Shown here in pieces: positions 54,069 to 64,000 of a stretch of 64,000 bases of DNA. A program made the position numbers and the translations under genes. The number at the start of each line of letters is the position of its first letter. Within the stretch, counting starts at the first letter, position 1. The notes beneath the pieces are model-generated. The model was not told where the DNA came from, did no database searches, and was given only the letters and a program-made list of their open reading frames with translations. This stretch comes from Prillingera fragicola (taxonomy: Eukaryota; Basidiomycota; Tremellomycetes; Trichosporonales; Trichosporonaceae), in assembly GCA_002335605.1 (NCBI GenBank), contig BEDY01000007.1, positions 248,001 through 312,000 on the forward strand, in the 5' to 3' direction.

Positions 54069-55145
54069 TCAACGGCGCCATCCGATCTTGACAAGCTTCT
54101 CAGCAAGCTCGCCAGAGGCACGGAGCTCATCCATCCTTTCGGGCGTGGCGGTAATGACCTCGCCGCCAACGACGAGGAGGGGTGCCTCGTCGAGGTTGTG
54201 GCCGAGACGGGCAAAGACCTGGCGGATAATGTCTCCGTCTTTGCGGCTGGCCAGCGAGATGGTGCGGGCACGGCGACCCTGGCCGTGACGAGCAGAGACA
54301 TCCTCGAGAGCGTAGTGGGGGACAGTGGTCGACGAGTACCAGAGCACAACGTTCGAAGCAGCCTCGCGCTCAATGTCCGAAAGCCAGCGCTGGGCACGCT
54401 CGCTGCCTGGCTCACCCAGACGACGGGCGCCGGGCGATCCAAGAAGCATGCTAGCCTCCAGAGGCTTGCTGGCGTCGACGCGGTGGGAGAGATGCGAGTA
54501 GGGCGAGTCAATGATAAATGACTGGAGGGCCAGGAGTTCGTGGGTCGGAGGCAGGGGGTGAGCCTGAGGGCGTTCAGTCCTGGGAGGGGCTAAGGATTGT
54601 CAGACAAATGTTCCGTATCTGATGCCCTGTCAAAGAGAGTACTCACCAGCAACGAGAGGGGCCCGGTGGGACTGAGGAGGCTGGTAGATACGCTGTCCAC
54701 CCATGAGAGGACTAGAGTTGCTTACGCTGCTAGGCATGGGGATCGAGTTGAAGAGCATGACACATGACAGGAAGATTGCCACAAACATGACCAGGCGGAC
54801 AAGAGGGCGTGGCACCGAGCTGCCATACAGCGACGCCGAGAGACGAAGACGTGCGGGGGAGAAGTACGAAGCAGCCGACTGCTTGGGCTGCTTGTACGCG
54901 GTGGCAGTGCCAGCGGCATCGCCAGACTCTACGTCGAGAGCCGTCATTGAGCTGGAGGATGCAGAGAGAACAGAGTCGGGACGCTGCTGTTGCTGCTGCT
55001 CAAAAGTAGACTTGTTCTTGCCCGGCAGTGGTGAGAGCAGGGTGCGAAGCGACGTGAAGGGGCCGTTGGGATCCTCCTTAGCACCTGGTGCCAGGGGCGG
55101 TGAGGGAGGAGGGGAGAAGAGAAACTTGTGGATGGGCGATGCCAT
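54069..55145 (-). CDS. Type II membrane protein with a glutaredoxin-like domain lacking the active-site cysteine
   Basis: Architecture matches Golgi/ER glutaredoxins Grx6/Grx7 of yeast: cytosolic Ser/Pro/Gln-rich tail, one membrane helix (LVRLVMFVAIFLSCVMLFN, about residues 115-133), then a lumenal glutaredoxin fold. Exons (minus): 55145-54647 and 54589-54069; 339 residues. Fold markers are VVLWYSSTTVPHY (strand 1), GRRARTISLASRKDGDIIRQ, the cis-Pro strand EAPLLVVGGEVIT, and DELRASGELAEKLVKIGW. Where glutaredoxins have Y-C-P-Y-C/S, this reads T-V-P-H-Y, and the domain has no cysteine at all, so thiol-disulphide exchange and Fe-S binding are excluded. A binding or scaffolding role is inferred. 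Confidence 0.82.
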
Positions 55146-57060
55146 TGTATGATGCTATTCGGTATAGCACACAAGAGATGTTTCTTTCCAGGGAAGAGGC
55201 GTTCTTAAAGAGTGGCTGCGCCTGCGTCGCTATGTCCTGTCGAATGTGATGGGCAGGTTGCGACGTGGTATCGGCGTCGGCGTGTGATCGCCCAAAGTTC
55301 GTGTTGACGACAGATAAACCAGGCGGACGTTGCGAAGGCGACAAGGATATTTCTCAGGCCGTTGGGTAGCGTAAACAAGTGGGCGGCTGAGGTGAGATAT
55401 TTGGGAAAAGGTGGTGGCTCTTGTCTTTCCAGGTGTTTATGATAAATCTGGGGGGTGCTTTGTGCAAGCGCGTGATGTGATGAGAGTGCAGACTAAGGTA
55501 AAGAGGTCTTTGGCCATGCAGGATCAAGACCCAGGATTCATAACACATGTGGCCGGATGCTGCAGGAGACAGTGGTGGTGGCTGTGGGACCCAATTCAGT
55601 CCAACCGGCGCCTGGTTTGGAACCTAGGACCTGGCTCCTGTTCTGTACCTCGGACGCCGCACAACATGGTGCTGCTGCTGCTGCTCCCAAAGGTGTTTCC
55701 TAGCCAACTTAGAATGCATAGGGGGAGCAGGAGGAGAACCACAGGCACATGTATCGGCCCCTTCACAAAGGGAGAGAGAATGACTGAAAACCCTAATGTC
55801 GTCGACCGTTCCTGTTTCAACCACGCAGTGTCGCGCGCAGACAACAAATCAATTGCCTGGTGGCCGATGCCCGCGACTTGCCAGCCAACTGTGCTCGTTA
55901 GAGTTCGTGTCTGGCGGCGAGCAATGGAGCACTCCTGAAAGGATACTTGGCTTTATTTTCCCCGGGTCCTCCTCCCGAAACCCTGGAGAGCAAAGGGGAA
56001 GGTCACAAGGGCAAGAGCACCATCGACGTCCACTTCATCTCCTCGTGCCTTCCTTTTCATGCATCCCTGCACATCATTTCAGCCATATCGCAGCGATCCT
56101 GGACTAGCCTGGGCTCTTAATAGAACTAGAACAAATGAGGCGTTCAATAGTCTGAATACAGAACGGCGCCATGCCGCTGAAATGCAGCCTGGACTTGCCG
56201 AACAAGCGCACCAGGCCACGAGGGTCATTTTATTGTATTCAGTCGCGTAGACCTGCTTCAGGGGGGCAAGTCACCACTCATTCATCTTGACCAAAGGAAT
56301 ACGGCGAGAGTGAGACGCGCCCCGCACGGTGAGGGCTGCTCGAGGCCGAGACGCAGGCCGGCAAGGCTTAGGTCAATTGAAAGCGCACAAGTCCCAACCA
56401 AAAAGCATATGGCTAGCCCCATGAGATCTAGCTGCATCTCCTGTGCGATCCTGCGTCGTCGTCCTGCTCTCCTGCTTAATTCATGTTTGCGCATAATGCA
56501 TCAAAGCACAGCGGCGACAATGACGCCTACACTCGCGTTTGTACGCAACATGCCATGGTTGAATTTCACCCGGCGCGTCGGGCTTACGGCATATGCCTTC
56601 CCGGCAACTTTGTCCTTTGCAACGGGTTTACGCTGCAACACCCAAGCAAGCATGGCCTGATGGTGTCGCTTATCCGCACAAGATTGCGGGCTACACTCAG
56701 ACGGGTTCGCTCCACTTGTTCCCGGGCCCGACATCGCGTACTAGCTGGAATGGCGCCGCTTCATGTATAGTAATATGTCGATCTGTCCGCTGACGCACTT
56801 GGACGGTCAGCGGCGACGACCCCCGCCTATGATCATATGATGCACTGCTGCGCTGTTGCCCGGCGTCTCAACTGCGGAAATGCAAATGCTAGGTAATCAG
56901 GAATTCCAGGAATCAACCACCTTTCTGCCCTAGGACGCGACACCCATTCATCAGGTGGCGAACATGTCTTGTCGGTGACTTTGTAATACCATACACCGAA
57001 TATATTCCTGCCAAACCTGCAAAACTGGTGGTCGGTGGCTGAGATATTTACAGGGCAAGC
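55146..57060. other. Long intergenic region with unassigned open frames
   Basis: 1,915 bp. It includes the promoter of the glutaredoxin-like gene and the 3' end of FAU1. A plus-strand frame of 175 codons (55411-55938) and several overlapping frames at 56480-56800 were read in detail. The 56593-56793 frame (AGYTQTGSLHLFPGP) and the 56310-56660 frame each look partly coding, but no single start, splice and stop model holds. A decayed gene is possible. Confidence 0.4.
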
Positions 57061-58225
57061 CTACTCCGTTTTGGGCTGTGCACCCTCTCGCCACACAATG
57101 CCGCCAGGAGAAATGACCGCGTCCAATGTAAAGTCGGCGGTCGTAACTGGCACTGGCTCGTCGACCACCTGTGGCGACAAAGCTAGCGCAACTGCAGGAA
57201 CATGAGTAAGCGATCAACCGACACAGCCTGGATAGCCTGGCTCACCTAGCAACGGCTTTCCGACCACCTCAGAGTACGTGGTGAGGAAGCGATCGTAGAA
57301 TGCCTTGCCTCGACCCAACTGGAGTGTGTGTCAGAGCCACCCACGGGGACCGCATGGCGTTGTTCAAGCCGGGCTAGCGGCCGGACTCACGCGGTTGCAA
57401 TCGGCGTCAAACGCGACGCCGGGAATGAGGATCACGTCCAGGGTGGGTGCGTCCGCGCTCATCACTGGCAGCCGTTAGCGTGGCTGTCTTTTGTCCTGGC
57501 TCGCTTTCGCATCGAGCCCTGAAGAGACCATGAACAAGTCCAACATTATCGGAGTGATCTCCTCAAATTGGCCCGCCTGGCCAGCCTCATGGAGCACGTC
57601 GGCGTCCGAGACAACGGCCTGGGCCACACTTTTCATGTCGTGGACGATAATAGCCTCGGCTGGGCGACTCACCATCCTCGCGTGCTTCTATTGTCTCTGC
57701 GTCTTTGTCGCGCCGGTGAGGTCCAGGGTCGAGAATCCCCCACCTGTCTAGAGGGCAGTTTTCCAGGTCCCGAGTAGAGTACAGTCGCAGCATGTGCATG
57801 AGCGGCGTCTCGGTATACGATGCTGGAGGGAGATACGGCGTGTAGAGAGCCGCATCGCCTGGCCTTTGTTAGTCGTCTCACAAATTCAACGCACCCACGC
57901 TGAGCCAAGATATGGCTTACAATCTCGTCAGTGCGGAGCTCGCCCTTTGCCATGGAGAGGTAGCATCCGATGCTGCGCGCTTTCCGAAAAAAGGGCTGCT
58001 CAAAGAGGATCTGTGCGACGGCTTTTGCTTTACAAAAGAGCAAAGTCAGATATTATCCAGAAAGAGAAAGCAGTCTCGCATTAGGCATGTCAACATACAC
58101 TGAGAGGCGAGTTGTGCTTCTGGGAGAGCGCGCAGAGTCCTGAGCATGGACTTGCGGAGAGCTGCCTTGTGAGCAAAGACTGCTGCCATTGTATCGTCTT
58201 GTCCGTCGTGGTCCGCGGATGCCAT
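57061..58225 (-). CDS. FAU1: 5-formyltetrahydrofolate cyclo-ligase
   Basis: Converts 5-formyl-THF to 5,10-methenyl-THF with ATP, the only way to recycle folinic acid. Exons (minus): 58225-58099, 58027-57899, 57858-57673, 57464-57391, 57318-57246, 57191-57061; 239 residues. Key blocks: AHKAALRKSM, RSIGCYLSMAKGELRTDEIV, DRWGILDPGP, VILIPGVAFD, and the ATP/phosphate loop LGRGKAFYDRFL, each joined by phase-correct introns. The second exon must run to 57899 (donor gtgggt) to reach TPYLPPASYTETPLMHML. Intron 57465-57672 is 208 nt and contains an open frame of 66 codons. It is divergent from the aminodeoxychorismate synthase gene, another folate enzyme. Confidence 0.92.
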
Positions 58226-58461
58226 TGATGAGAGAGAGAGAGTGCGAGAGATCAACAACGACGACGACTGTTGCTCCAGGTCGAGGTCCGGCCGATTATT
58301 TGGTTTGGCCGCTGGTGTGGAGACTCCACATCCACCCAGATCTGAGTTCATTCCTCTTCCTCTTCCGCTCTGCACCACCCAATCCTCTTCTTTCATAGCA
58401 ATCCAACATCAAGGTAACGCTTGCTCACAGCCCAACAAGCTCTGGGCAAAGCAGCCACGCC
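58226..58461. promoter_or_regulatory. Bidirectional promoter of the folate gene pair
   Basis: 236 bp separate the start codons of FAU1 (minus) and the aminodeoxychorismate synthase (plus). A short GA repeat (agagagagagag, about 58231-58242) sits in the FAU1 leader. Shared control is inferred from the arrangement; no operator was identified. Confidence 0.55.
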
Positions 58462-61219
58462 ATGATCCCTCCTCTTCCACGCACAGTCATCATTGACTAT
58501 TATGACTCTTGTACGTCTCGAATCCCGGCAAAAACGTCGACCTCCACCACACTCTGAAATTTCTACTGACATCCCACCTCCCAGACACGAACAACCTCCT
58601 CATCCTCTTCACCCAGCTCTACTCGGATGCCGAGGTTCTTCGCAAAGTCGTAGTTGTCAAGGCAGACAAGTATGACTGGTACGTTGAAAGACATTTCATG
58701 CATCGCATGGCGCAGGTACTGATGGGCAGGACCACTTTCCGTCGTGATGTCATTCCTAATGTCGACTGCGTTATCCTTTCGCCTGGTCCTGGACGACCAG
58801 ACAAGCCCTCGGTACGTGGATGGGTGGGTTCTGTGCTGATACGAAGGACATTGGTTTTGCTCTAGAGCTTTTGCGCGACCACCCGGTCCCCATTCTGGGC
58901 GTTTGCCTCGGCCATCAGGCCATTGGAGTCGCGTTTGGCGGAAAGGTAAGCGCCAAGATACAGCGGATGCCTGACATCAGATCATCAACACGCCAAAAAT
59001 TACCCATGGTCATGTCGTGCGCGTCGTCCCCGTCTCGCCAGCTGCTGGACTCTTTGCCGGGTCTGCTTTTCCCCAGCAGGCTTTGGGTGGCTTTGACGCT
59101 GTCGTGTACAACAGTCTTGTCGTCGATCCCGCCAGCGTCCCCAGCGAGCTCGAGGTGACCGCCTGGTCTGACCCTCAGAACGGCAGCGAGCCCACCATCC
59201 AAGGATTGGCTCACAAGTCCTTCCCCATCTGGGGCGTCCAGTATCACCCAGAGGTGAGTTGCTCTCACTGGATTGAGTGCTAATCCGCAGTCCATCTCCT
59301 CTACGCTTGGCTCCCAGCTTCTGCAATCCTTCCTGGACAAGGTCCACGACTTTCACCGCAACCCGCCCGTCTACCCGCGTCTCGAGCACGGCCTCGTCTC
59401 GGCCTGCACTTATCGCGTCGCAGCATCCGCAGCTCCCACTCGCACCGGCTCACCCGTCGGGGGAGCTCGCCTCGCCAATGGTGATGGCACCCACTTTCAT
59501 CTCGCCGAGTATCAGTTTGGCGATCTTGGAAGTATACGGGAGACCGCCGAGGTGTTTGAACGTGTTGTCCGTGCCAACCCGAACAAAATTGGCGAAATCT
59601 GGTTGGATGGCAAGAGCGTGAGTGGTCAAATGCGTATCTAGCGCTGACAAGTAGCCATCGCGTCCCACCACCACGTCGCTCGCAGCGCCAACATTCACCG
59701 TGACATACTCGCTCGCGACTCGGACAGTGCGCCTCTACCGCCCCAATGCTCACGTCGTCGCCACGACTCTTCCCAGGGACGAGACCTTCTGGTCCTGGTT
59801 CAGCGCAGCGCAGGATGCTCTCGCCGCGTGTGTTGACGCTGATAGCCGCGCTGGCGGATGGCGCGGTGGATGGGTTGGATGGTTTACCTACGAGATGAAG
59901 GTATCCAGCCTGGCTGGATACCACAGGCCAGCCGATGTTGGCACCGAGGAGCGTGTTGATGCCGTGTGGTCATGGTCTGACTGCCTGGTCGAGCGCCTCG
60001 AGGACGGACAATGGCTGGCACGGGGTATTGTCGTCGACGGTGGCCAGCCTCGCGGATCTGACATGATCGACTGGCTTACCTCCCAAGGCGTAACCTTTGG
60101 TCTGTCCCCTTACGACTTTGACAAGTTTGCACACCAGGTTCGAACCACCCTTCTGTCTTCTCCGAGCGAAACCACCATCCCTGCCCTCCGCTTCCCCACA
60201 TTCAGGCCCCGCGTGTCTGGCGAGGAACACCAGACCCGTATTGATGCCTGCCGTGAAGCAATCCGCCAAGGCGAGAGCTACGAGCTCAACCAGACGACGT
60301 CGTTCCTAGCCACACTGCCCGCGGAAGCCGACCCCTACAAGACGTACCTCCGGTTGCGAACGTTCAACCCGGCCTACTACTCGACGTTCATCTCCTTCCC
60401 GATCCTCCCAACCCCGAAGGGTCTTGGCCTGCATGTCCTCTCATCGTCGCCAGAACGTTTCCTCCAGATTCGCGGCAGCGAGATTGAGATGCGTCCCATC
60501 AAGGGCACGGCACCACGTGTCAAGATTGGCCAGTGTGTCTGCGTGCCCGGCAAGGGGTGCGGGGGCCAGCTGAAGGGCAGCGACGAGTGCCGTGCCGAGG
60601 GAAGGCGTGTTGACGAGGAACGTGGGCGTGAGCTCAGCCAGGATCTCAAGGAGCGCGCCGAGAACCTCATGGTGAGTGTGACAGTCACACACTGCGCATC
60701 AGGCACTGAGCTAACTCGCTATCAGATTGTGGACCTGATCAGGTCCGACTTGTTGTCTTGCTGTGTGCCCTCGACTGTCGATGTACCGCAACTGATTGCG
60801 CTTGAATCGTACGGTGTGCACAATCTCGTTACGACGGTGCGCGGCCATCTCGCACCCCATATCGGGCCTGTGGAGGCGACCAAGCGCTGTTTCCCTCCCG
60901 GATCCATGACTGGCGCTCCCAAGCTGCGCTCTGTCCAGCTGCTGGACGGGTTCGAGGAGCACTACCCCCGTGGCATTTACTCTGGTGCACTGGGGTACTT
61001 TTCGCTCTGTGGCAGCGCCGACTTGAGTGTGGTTATTCGTACAATGGTGCTCGAGGGAGAGCGTGAGTGACACAACATGCACAAGAAGATAGGCTGACAT
61101 TTACAGAGCTCAGCATCGGCGCGGGCGGCGCCATCACATGGCTTTCGGAGCGCGAAGGAGAATGGAACGAGGTGCTGACCAAGGTCCAATCCGTCGTTGG
61201 ACCTTTGGAAGGCCTGTAG
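58462..61219 (+). CDS. ABZ1: Aminodeoxychorismate synthase, bifunctional PabA-PabB (p-aminobenzoate branch of folate synthesis)
   Basis: Fused glutaminase and chorismate-aminating subunits making 4-amino-4-deoxychorismate. Exons: 58462-58510, 58585-58678, 58730-58811, 58847-58945, 58981-59253, 59291-59617, 59655-60671, 60726-61062, 61107-61219; 796 residues. The amidotransferase half has IIDYYDSYTNNL, SPGPGRPDKPSD, the nucleophile loop GVCLGHQAIG, THGHVV and GVQYHPES. The synthase half has GWVGWFTYEMK, LNQTTSFLA, FLQIRGSEIEMRPIKGTAPR, QIVDLIRSDLLS, GVHNLVTTVRG and FPPGSMTGAPKLRSVQLLD. Pab rather than anthranilate synthase is favoured by PIKGTAPR (the Lys attacks chorismate) and the PabA-PabB order. 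Intron 3 is 35 nt. Intron 7 (54 nt) is in frame without stops. Confidence 0.94.
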
Positions 61220-61580
61220 ACGTGTTAAGCATGGAGGTGCAGGATGTTATACAGCAATGTTGGAATCATGCAATCACATTTCTTGGGAATGGGACCTTCG
61301 GCAAGGCCATCGGCGTCGCCGCTCTACGAGATCTGCTCCGTCCTCGCCGACATGTATAACGGAGTACCAGTACGAGGATTCGTTGCAAGCTTCGGAATCG
61401 TCCTCGGTGAGCTGGCCTCGGTCATCAACACTGCCAGTGATGAAGTCATGTTCAGGCACGGGCGGGGACGATTCCGAACGTGGATGATTGCCGGTGACGA
61501 CGTCGAAGAACATGTGAGCCCACCTTTAAGCGCGTTTGCACGACGGATGATCTCGCATCTGTACACTCTACCTCATCAAC
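61220..61580. other. Intergenic, upstream of the thiol methyltransferase-like gene
   Basis: 361 bp between two plus-strand genes. A frame of 114 codons (61244-61588) runs into the next gene's start region but has no family similarity. It holds the 3' region of ABZ1 and the promoter of the next gene. Confidence 0.45.
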
Positions 61581-62435
61581 ATGGCTGACATCACTAACCG
61601 CCCCGTTGACCCCAACGCCGCCGACGTCGACAAGTACCCCCGTGAGTCTCCCTCTCCACAAGATGCGCTGTTGCTGACCATCCAGAGTCATGGGAGGACA
61701 AGTGGTGCGTCTACTTTGAACGTAGCACTGGTTGCACACACGCTGACGAAGGTAGGACTGCCGGCAAGACCATGTGGGACCAAGGCAAGGTCCACCCCTC
61801 GCTCGTCGAGCTCCTCGAGTCGGATGAGAGCGACAAGCTGGGTGTGCCCCGTAAAGGATGGGCGTTTGTGCCGGGTTGCGGCCAGGTGAGTTCCCCTGTT
61901 GCGGCACCATCTGCGACTGGAGCTGCTGAGAGAGATTTGCAAGTTCTACGCTGACAGATAGGGCTACGACGTCGACCTCTTTGCGCGCCGCGGCCTCGAC
62001 TCGATCGGTCTCGACATTGCGCCCACCGGCGTCGAATCTGCCAACAAGTGGCTCCAAGCCCAGTCCCCTCGCCCGGCCGCTACGTCCGAGGCTGTCCTGG
62101 GCGACTTCTTCACGTACAAGCCCAAAGAGGACTTTGACTTGATCTACGACTATACGTTTCTCTGTGCTCTGCCCCCCAAGCTCCGCACCCAGTGGGGCGA
62201 GCGCATGTCGGCCCTTACCAAGAATGCCCCCACTTCGCGTCTCATCACGCTGATGTACCCTCTTAACGGCAACCCGCCTCCGTTTGGCCCTCCCTTCTCC
62301 CTCTCCGAGGAGGTCTACGATGAGGTGCTGGGTAAGGACTGGGAGTGCATCTACAAGGAGTCGATCAAGGAGGAGTACAAGCGTGCCAACTCGCCCCCTG
62401 GTGGACAGAAGCTGGCGGTCTGGAAGCGCAAGTAG
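61581..62435 (+). CDS. TPMT-like thiol (halide) S-methyltransferase
   Basis: SAM-dependent enzyme of the thiopurine/thiol methyltransferase group, which includes plant HOL1/TMT enzymes that methylate bisulphide, thiocyanate or halides. Exons: 61581-61641, 61686-61704 (19 nt), 61756-61885, 61962-62435; 227 residues. The family signature starts SWEDKWTAGKTMWDQGKVHPSL, built across three exons. SAM motif I is AFVPGCGQGYDVDLFARRG, then GLDIAPTGVESANKW and DFFTYKPKEDFDLIYDYTFLCALPP; LITLMYPL and NPPPFGPPFSLSEEVYDEVL follow. The end FTPP-type GGQKLAVWKRK is normal. Substrate is not determined by these motifs. Confidence 0.9.
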
Positions 62436-62548
62436 TTGCCGTGCAAAGTAAACAGATGCAGTGGATTGCGCAGTAATTCGAGAAGCCATTAACGACGTTG
62501 CACATCACTACACGCAGACTGTAAAAATAATAGATCTATCGCATTCGT

Positions 62549-64000
62549 CTAAGGCTTGAGCTCCTTGACGACCAACAAGGGTTTGACGACCTCAACGAAC
62601 AATGGCCGGAGGGCCGCAATAGCCTTGGCATCTGGAGCCTTGAGGGACTCCTGCTTGCGCTTCCGGCGCTTCTTTGGGCCTGGCGGGGGAGGTGGCCGGC
62701 CATCTTTGGGCGGGACGGGAGGCGCGTCGGCGTCATGCGACGTGCTCGTCGTCGCGCGCGCGGAATGAGGGCCGAGATGCGAGGGACCATGAGGCTGTCC
62801 CGTTCTGGGCATGGAGCGGATGGACGAGCCGTCAGAAGTGTCGTCTCCCCACTCCTCGTCCTCTTCTTCCTCCTCTTCGTCGCCCACCTCGCCGGCGGCA
62901 CCGATTGTCGTGTCGGTGAGCGCCAAGCTCTCGACAACAGAGTTGACGAGAGCAGTGTCGTCCAGGCTCTGCTGATCCTCGCCCTGTCCAGACTGGAAAC
63001 GGCGCCGCACCTTCTCCTCGTGCGCGACCTTGAGGGCATAGTGGTACTGGGCAATCTTGTCCACTTCGGCCATGATTTGCACGCGCTCTGGGCCAGAGTG
63101 GGGAAGAAGAATCTCGAGGTCGAGAGGGTGGGGGAGACCCTCGCGCGCGTAGGAGAGGAACAGCTCGATCCAGCCCATGAGCGAGTCAAAGAGGCCCTGG
63201 CCCTTTGAATGAACATTGTGCACGAACGAGTAGAAGGCCTGCTCGTGGCGTTGGACCAGGTCAATAAAGGTCTGAACGGTCCGCTGCGGGTCCTCTTGCG
63301 AGACTAGTTGTCAGCTCTGTTCGAGATATGCAAGACTCACGTTCCTCAACCTGCTCAACCGTGCGGATCATATCATTGATGAATGCCTGCAAGTCGCCCA
63401 ACGAGTCGGCAATGCTTGCCGCCTTGTAGACCTGCGCGAGAGGAGCATAGAAAATGGTAATAATGTCCTTGAGCAGCTCGGCAGTGACACCTTCGAAAAT
63501 GAGCGCTACAAGCGCCTCCTTTTCCTTCTTGCGCATCATGAGCTTCATGAGAATGTTCAGGTCTTCGAACAACCACGCGTCGTCGTTGTCGGGCCCCTCG
63601 TCGTCGTCCGAGTCGGACAACTCGGCGCGCTCGAGCTGATACTCTTTGTACGCGCGAGATGCTTTGAAGACACGCTGGAACTGCGGCCTAGACAGGATGG
63701 GCATGTCGGGCGAGCGCAAGATCACGACGAGCAAATCAATACCCTCCGTAACGGCGTCGCGGCGGAACAGCTCCTGAATCTCGTAGGGCGCGTCGACATA
63801 CTGCTGCAGTTTTTGGCACAGGACGGGGTCGTCAATCTTGTCGGTTACTGCCTGAATGTCTTCCTGCAGATATCGGACGTCCTCGGCCAGCGAAGTCGAG
63901 AACATGCGCTGCAGCAGGGACTGGCCACCAAATGGCCTTGCGAGGAAGAGGTCCAAAATACCGCGGATCATGGCGACGGGGTTGGAGATTTTCAGAATAC
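62549..64000 (-). CDS. PX/PXB (DUF3818) domain protein, Lec1-like (partial, N-terminus beyond window)
   Basis: C-terminal part of a fungal PX-domain protein like yeast YPR097W/Lec1, which affects lipid and ergosterol distribution. Exons (minus): edge to 63341 and 63294-62549; about 468 residues present, no start in view. The segment NPVAMIRGILDLFLARPFGGQSLLQRMFS and the later KEALVALIFEGVTAELLKDIITIFYAPLAQVYKAA are characteristic of the DUF3818/PXB region. Then DPQRTVQTFIDLVQRHEQAFYSFVHNVHS, GLFDSLMGWIELFLSYAREG. The tail is acidic (E/D run) then Pro-rich with a basic stretch KKRRKRKQ, and the end RPLFVEVVKPLLVVKELKP is conserved-looking. The PX domain itself would lie past the edge. Confidence 0.82.

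Noticed and set aside
55411..55938. 175-codon plus-strand frame
   Set aside because: Composition resembles random GC-rich translation (many Arg, Trp, Cys, Val); no family match and no promoter or splice context.

Overview
The window is a piece of nuclear chromosome from a basidiomycete fungus. The evidence is a gene every ~2 kb, GC-rich codon-biased exons, many very short GT-AG introns (mostly 32-60 nt) with CTGAC/CTAAC branch sites just before the acceptor, and a gene set including CSN1, METTL14/Kar4, HCA59/Tls1, MTRFR-like release factor, SREBP-type site-2 protease and a MutM-free fungal MGT. The intron style and gene content fit Tremellomycetes, probably Trichosporonales (inference; no marker gene proves it). 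I find 30 protein-coding loci, 28 complete and 2 cut by the window edges. No tRNA, rRNA, CRISPR array or intact transposon was recognised.

Layout. 1-12.5 kb: site-2 protease (left edge), RNA polymerase III RPC2, Hrp1-like RNA-binding protein, then the Slt2/Mpk1 MAP kinase and a METTL14/Kar4 protein. 12.5-21.4 kb: a 1,079-residue low-complexity protein, a hidden 64-residue membrane protein made of three tiny exons, HCA59/Tls1, a secreted cysteine-rich protein and O6-alkylguanine alkyltransferase. 21.9-31.3 kb: Rna14, RINT1/Tip20, a mitochondrial GGQ release factor, prefoldin 4, exosome Rrp41. 31.6-42 kb: ChaC gamma-glutamylcyclotransferase, inorganic pyrophosphatase, COP9 signalosome CSN1, ZPR1, a secreted M28 aminopeptidase, RAD51. 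42.3-49.1 kb: an accessory-looking block of a cytochrome P450 and a Baeyer-Villiger-type flavin monooxygenase around a 2.4-kb gene-poor, AT-richer stretch with tandem repeats. 49.6-64 kb: a P-loop kinase, FACT subunit Pob3, a glutaredoxin-fold membrane protein without its active cysteine, a divergent folate pair (5-formyl-THF cyclo-ligase and aminodeoxychorismate synthase), a thiol-methyltransferase-like protein and a PX/PXB protein (right edge).

Most genes are housekeeping and unrelated to each other. Real functional groupings are the divergent folate pair sharing 236 bp, and possibly the P450/monooxygenase block. Hrp1 and Rna14 are partners in cleavage factor I but lie 14 kb apart. The points most worth a second look are start codons split by introns in two genes, the hidden small membrane protein, the redox-dead glutaredoxin, the METTL14 homologue without its EPPL motif, and several in-frame or tandem-acceptor introns. 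I did not find a convincing novel multi-gene system.
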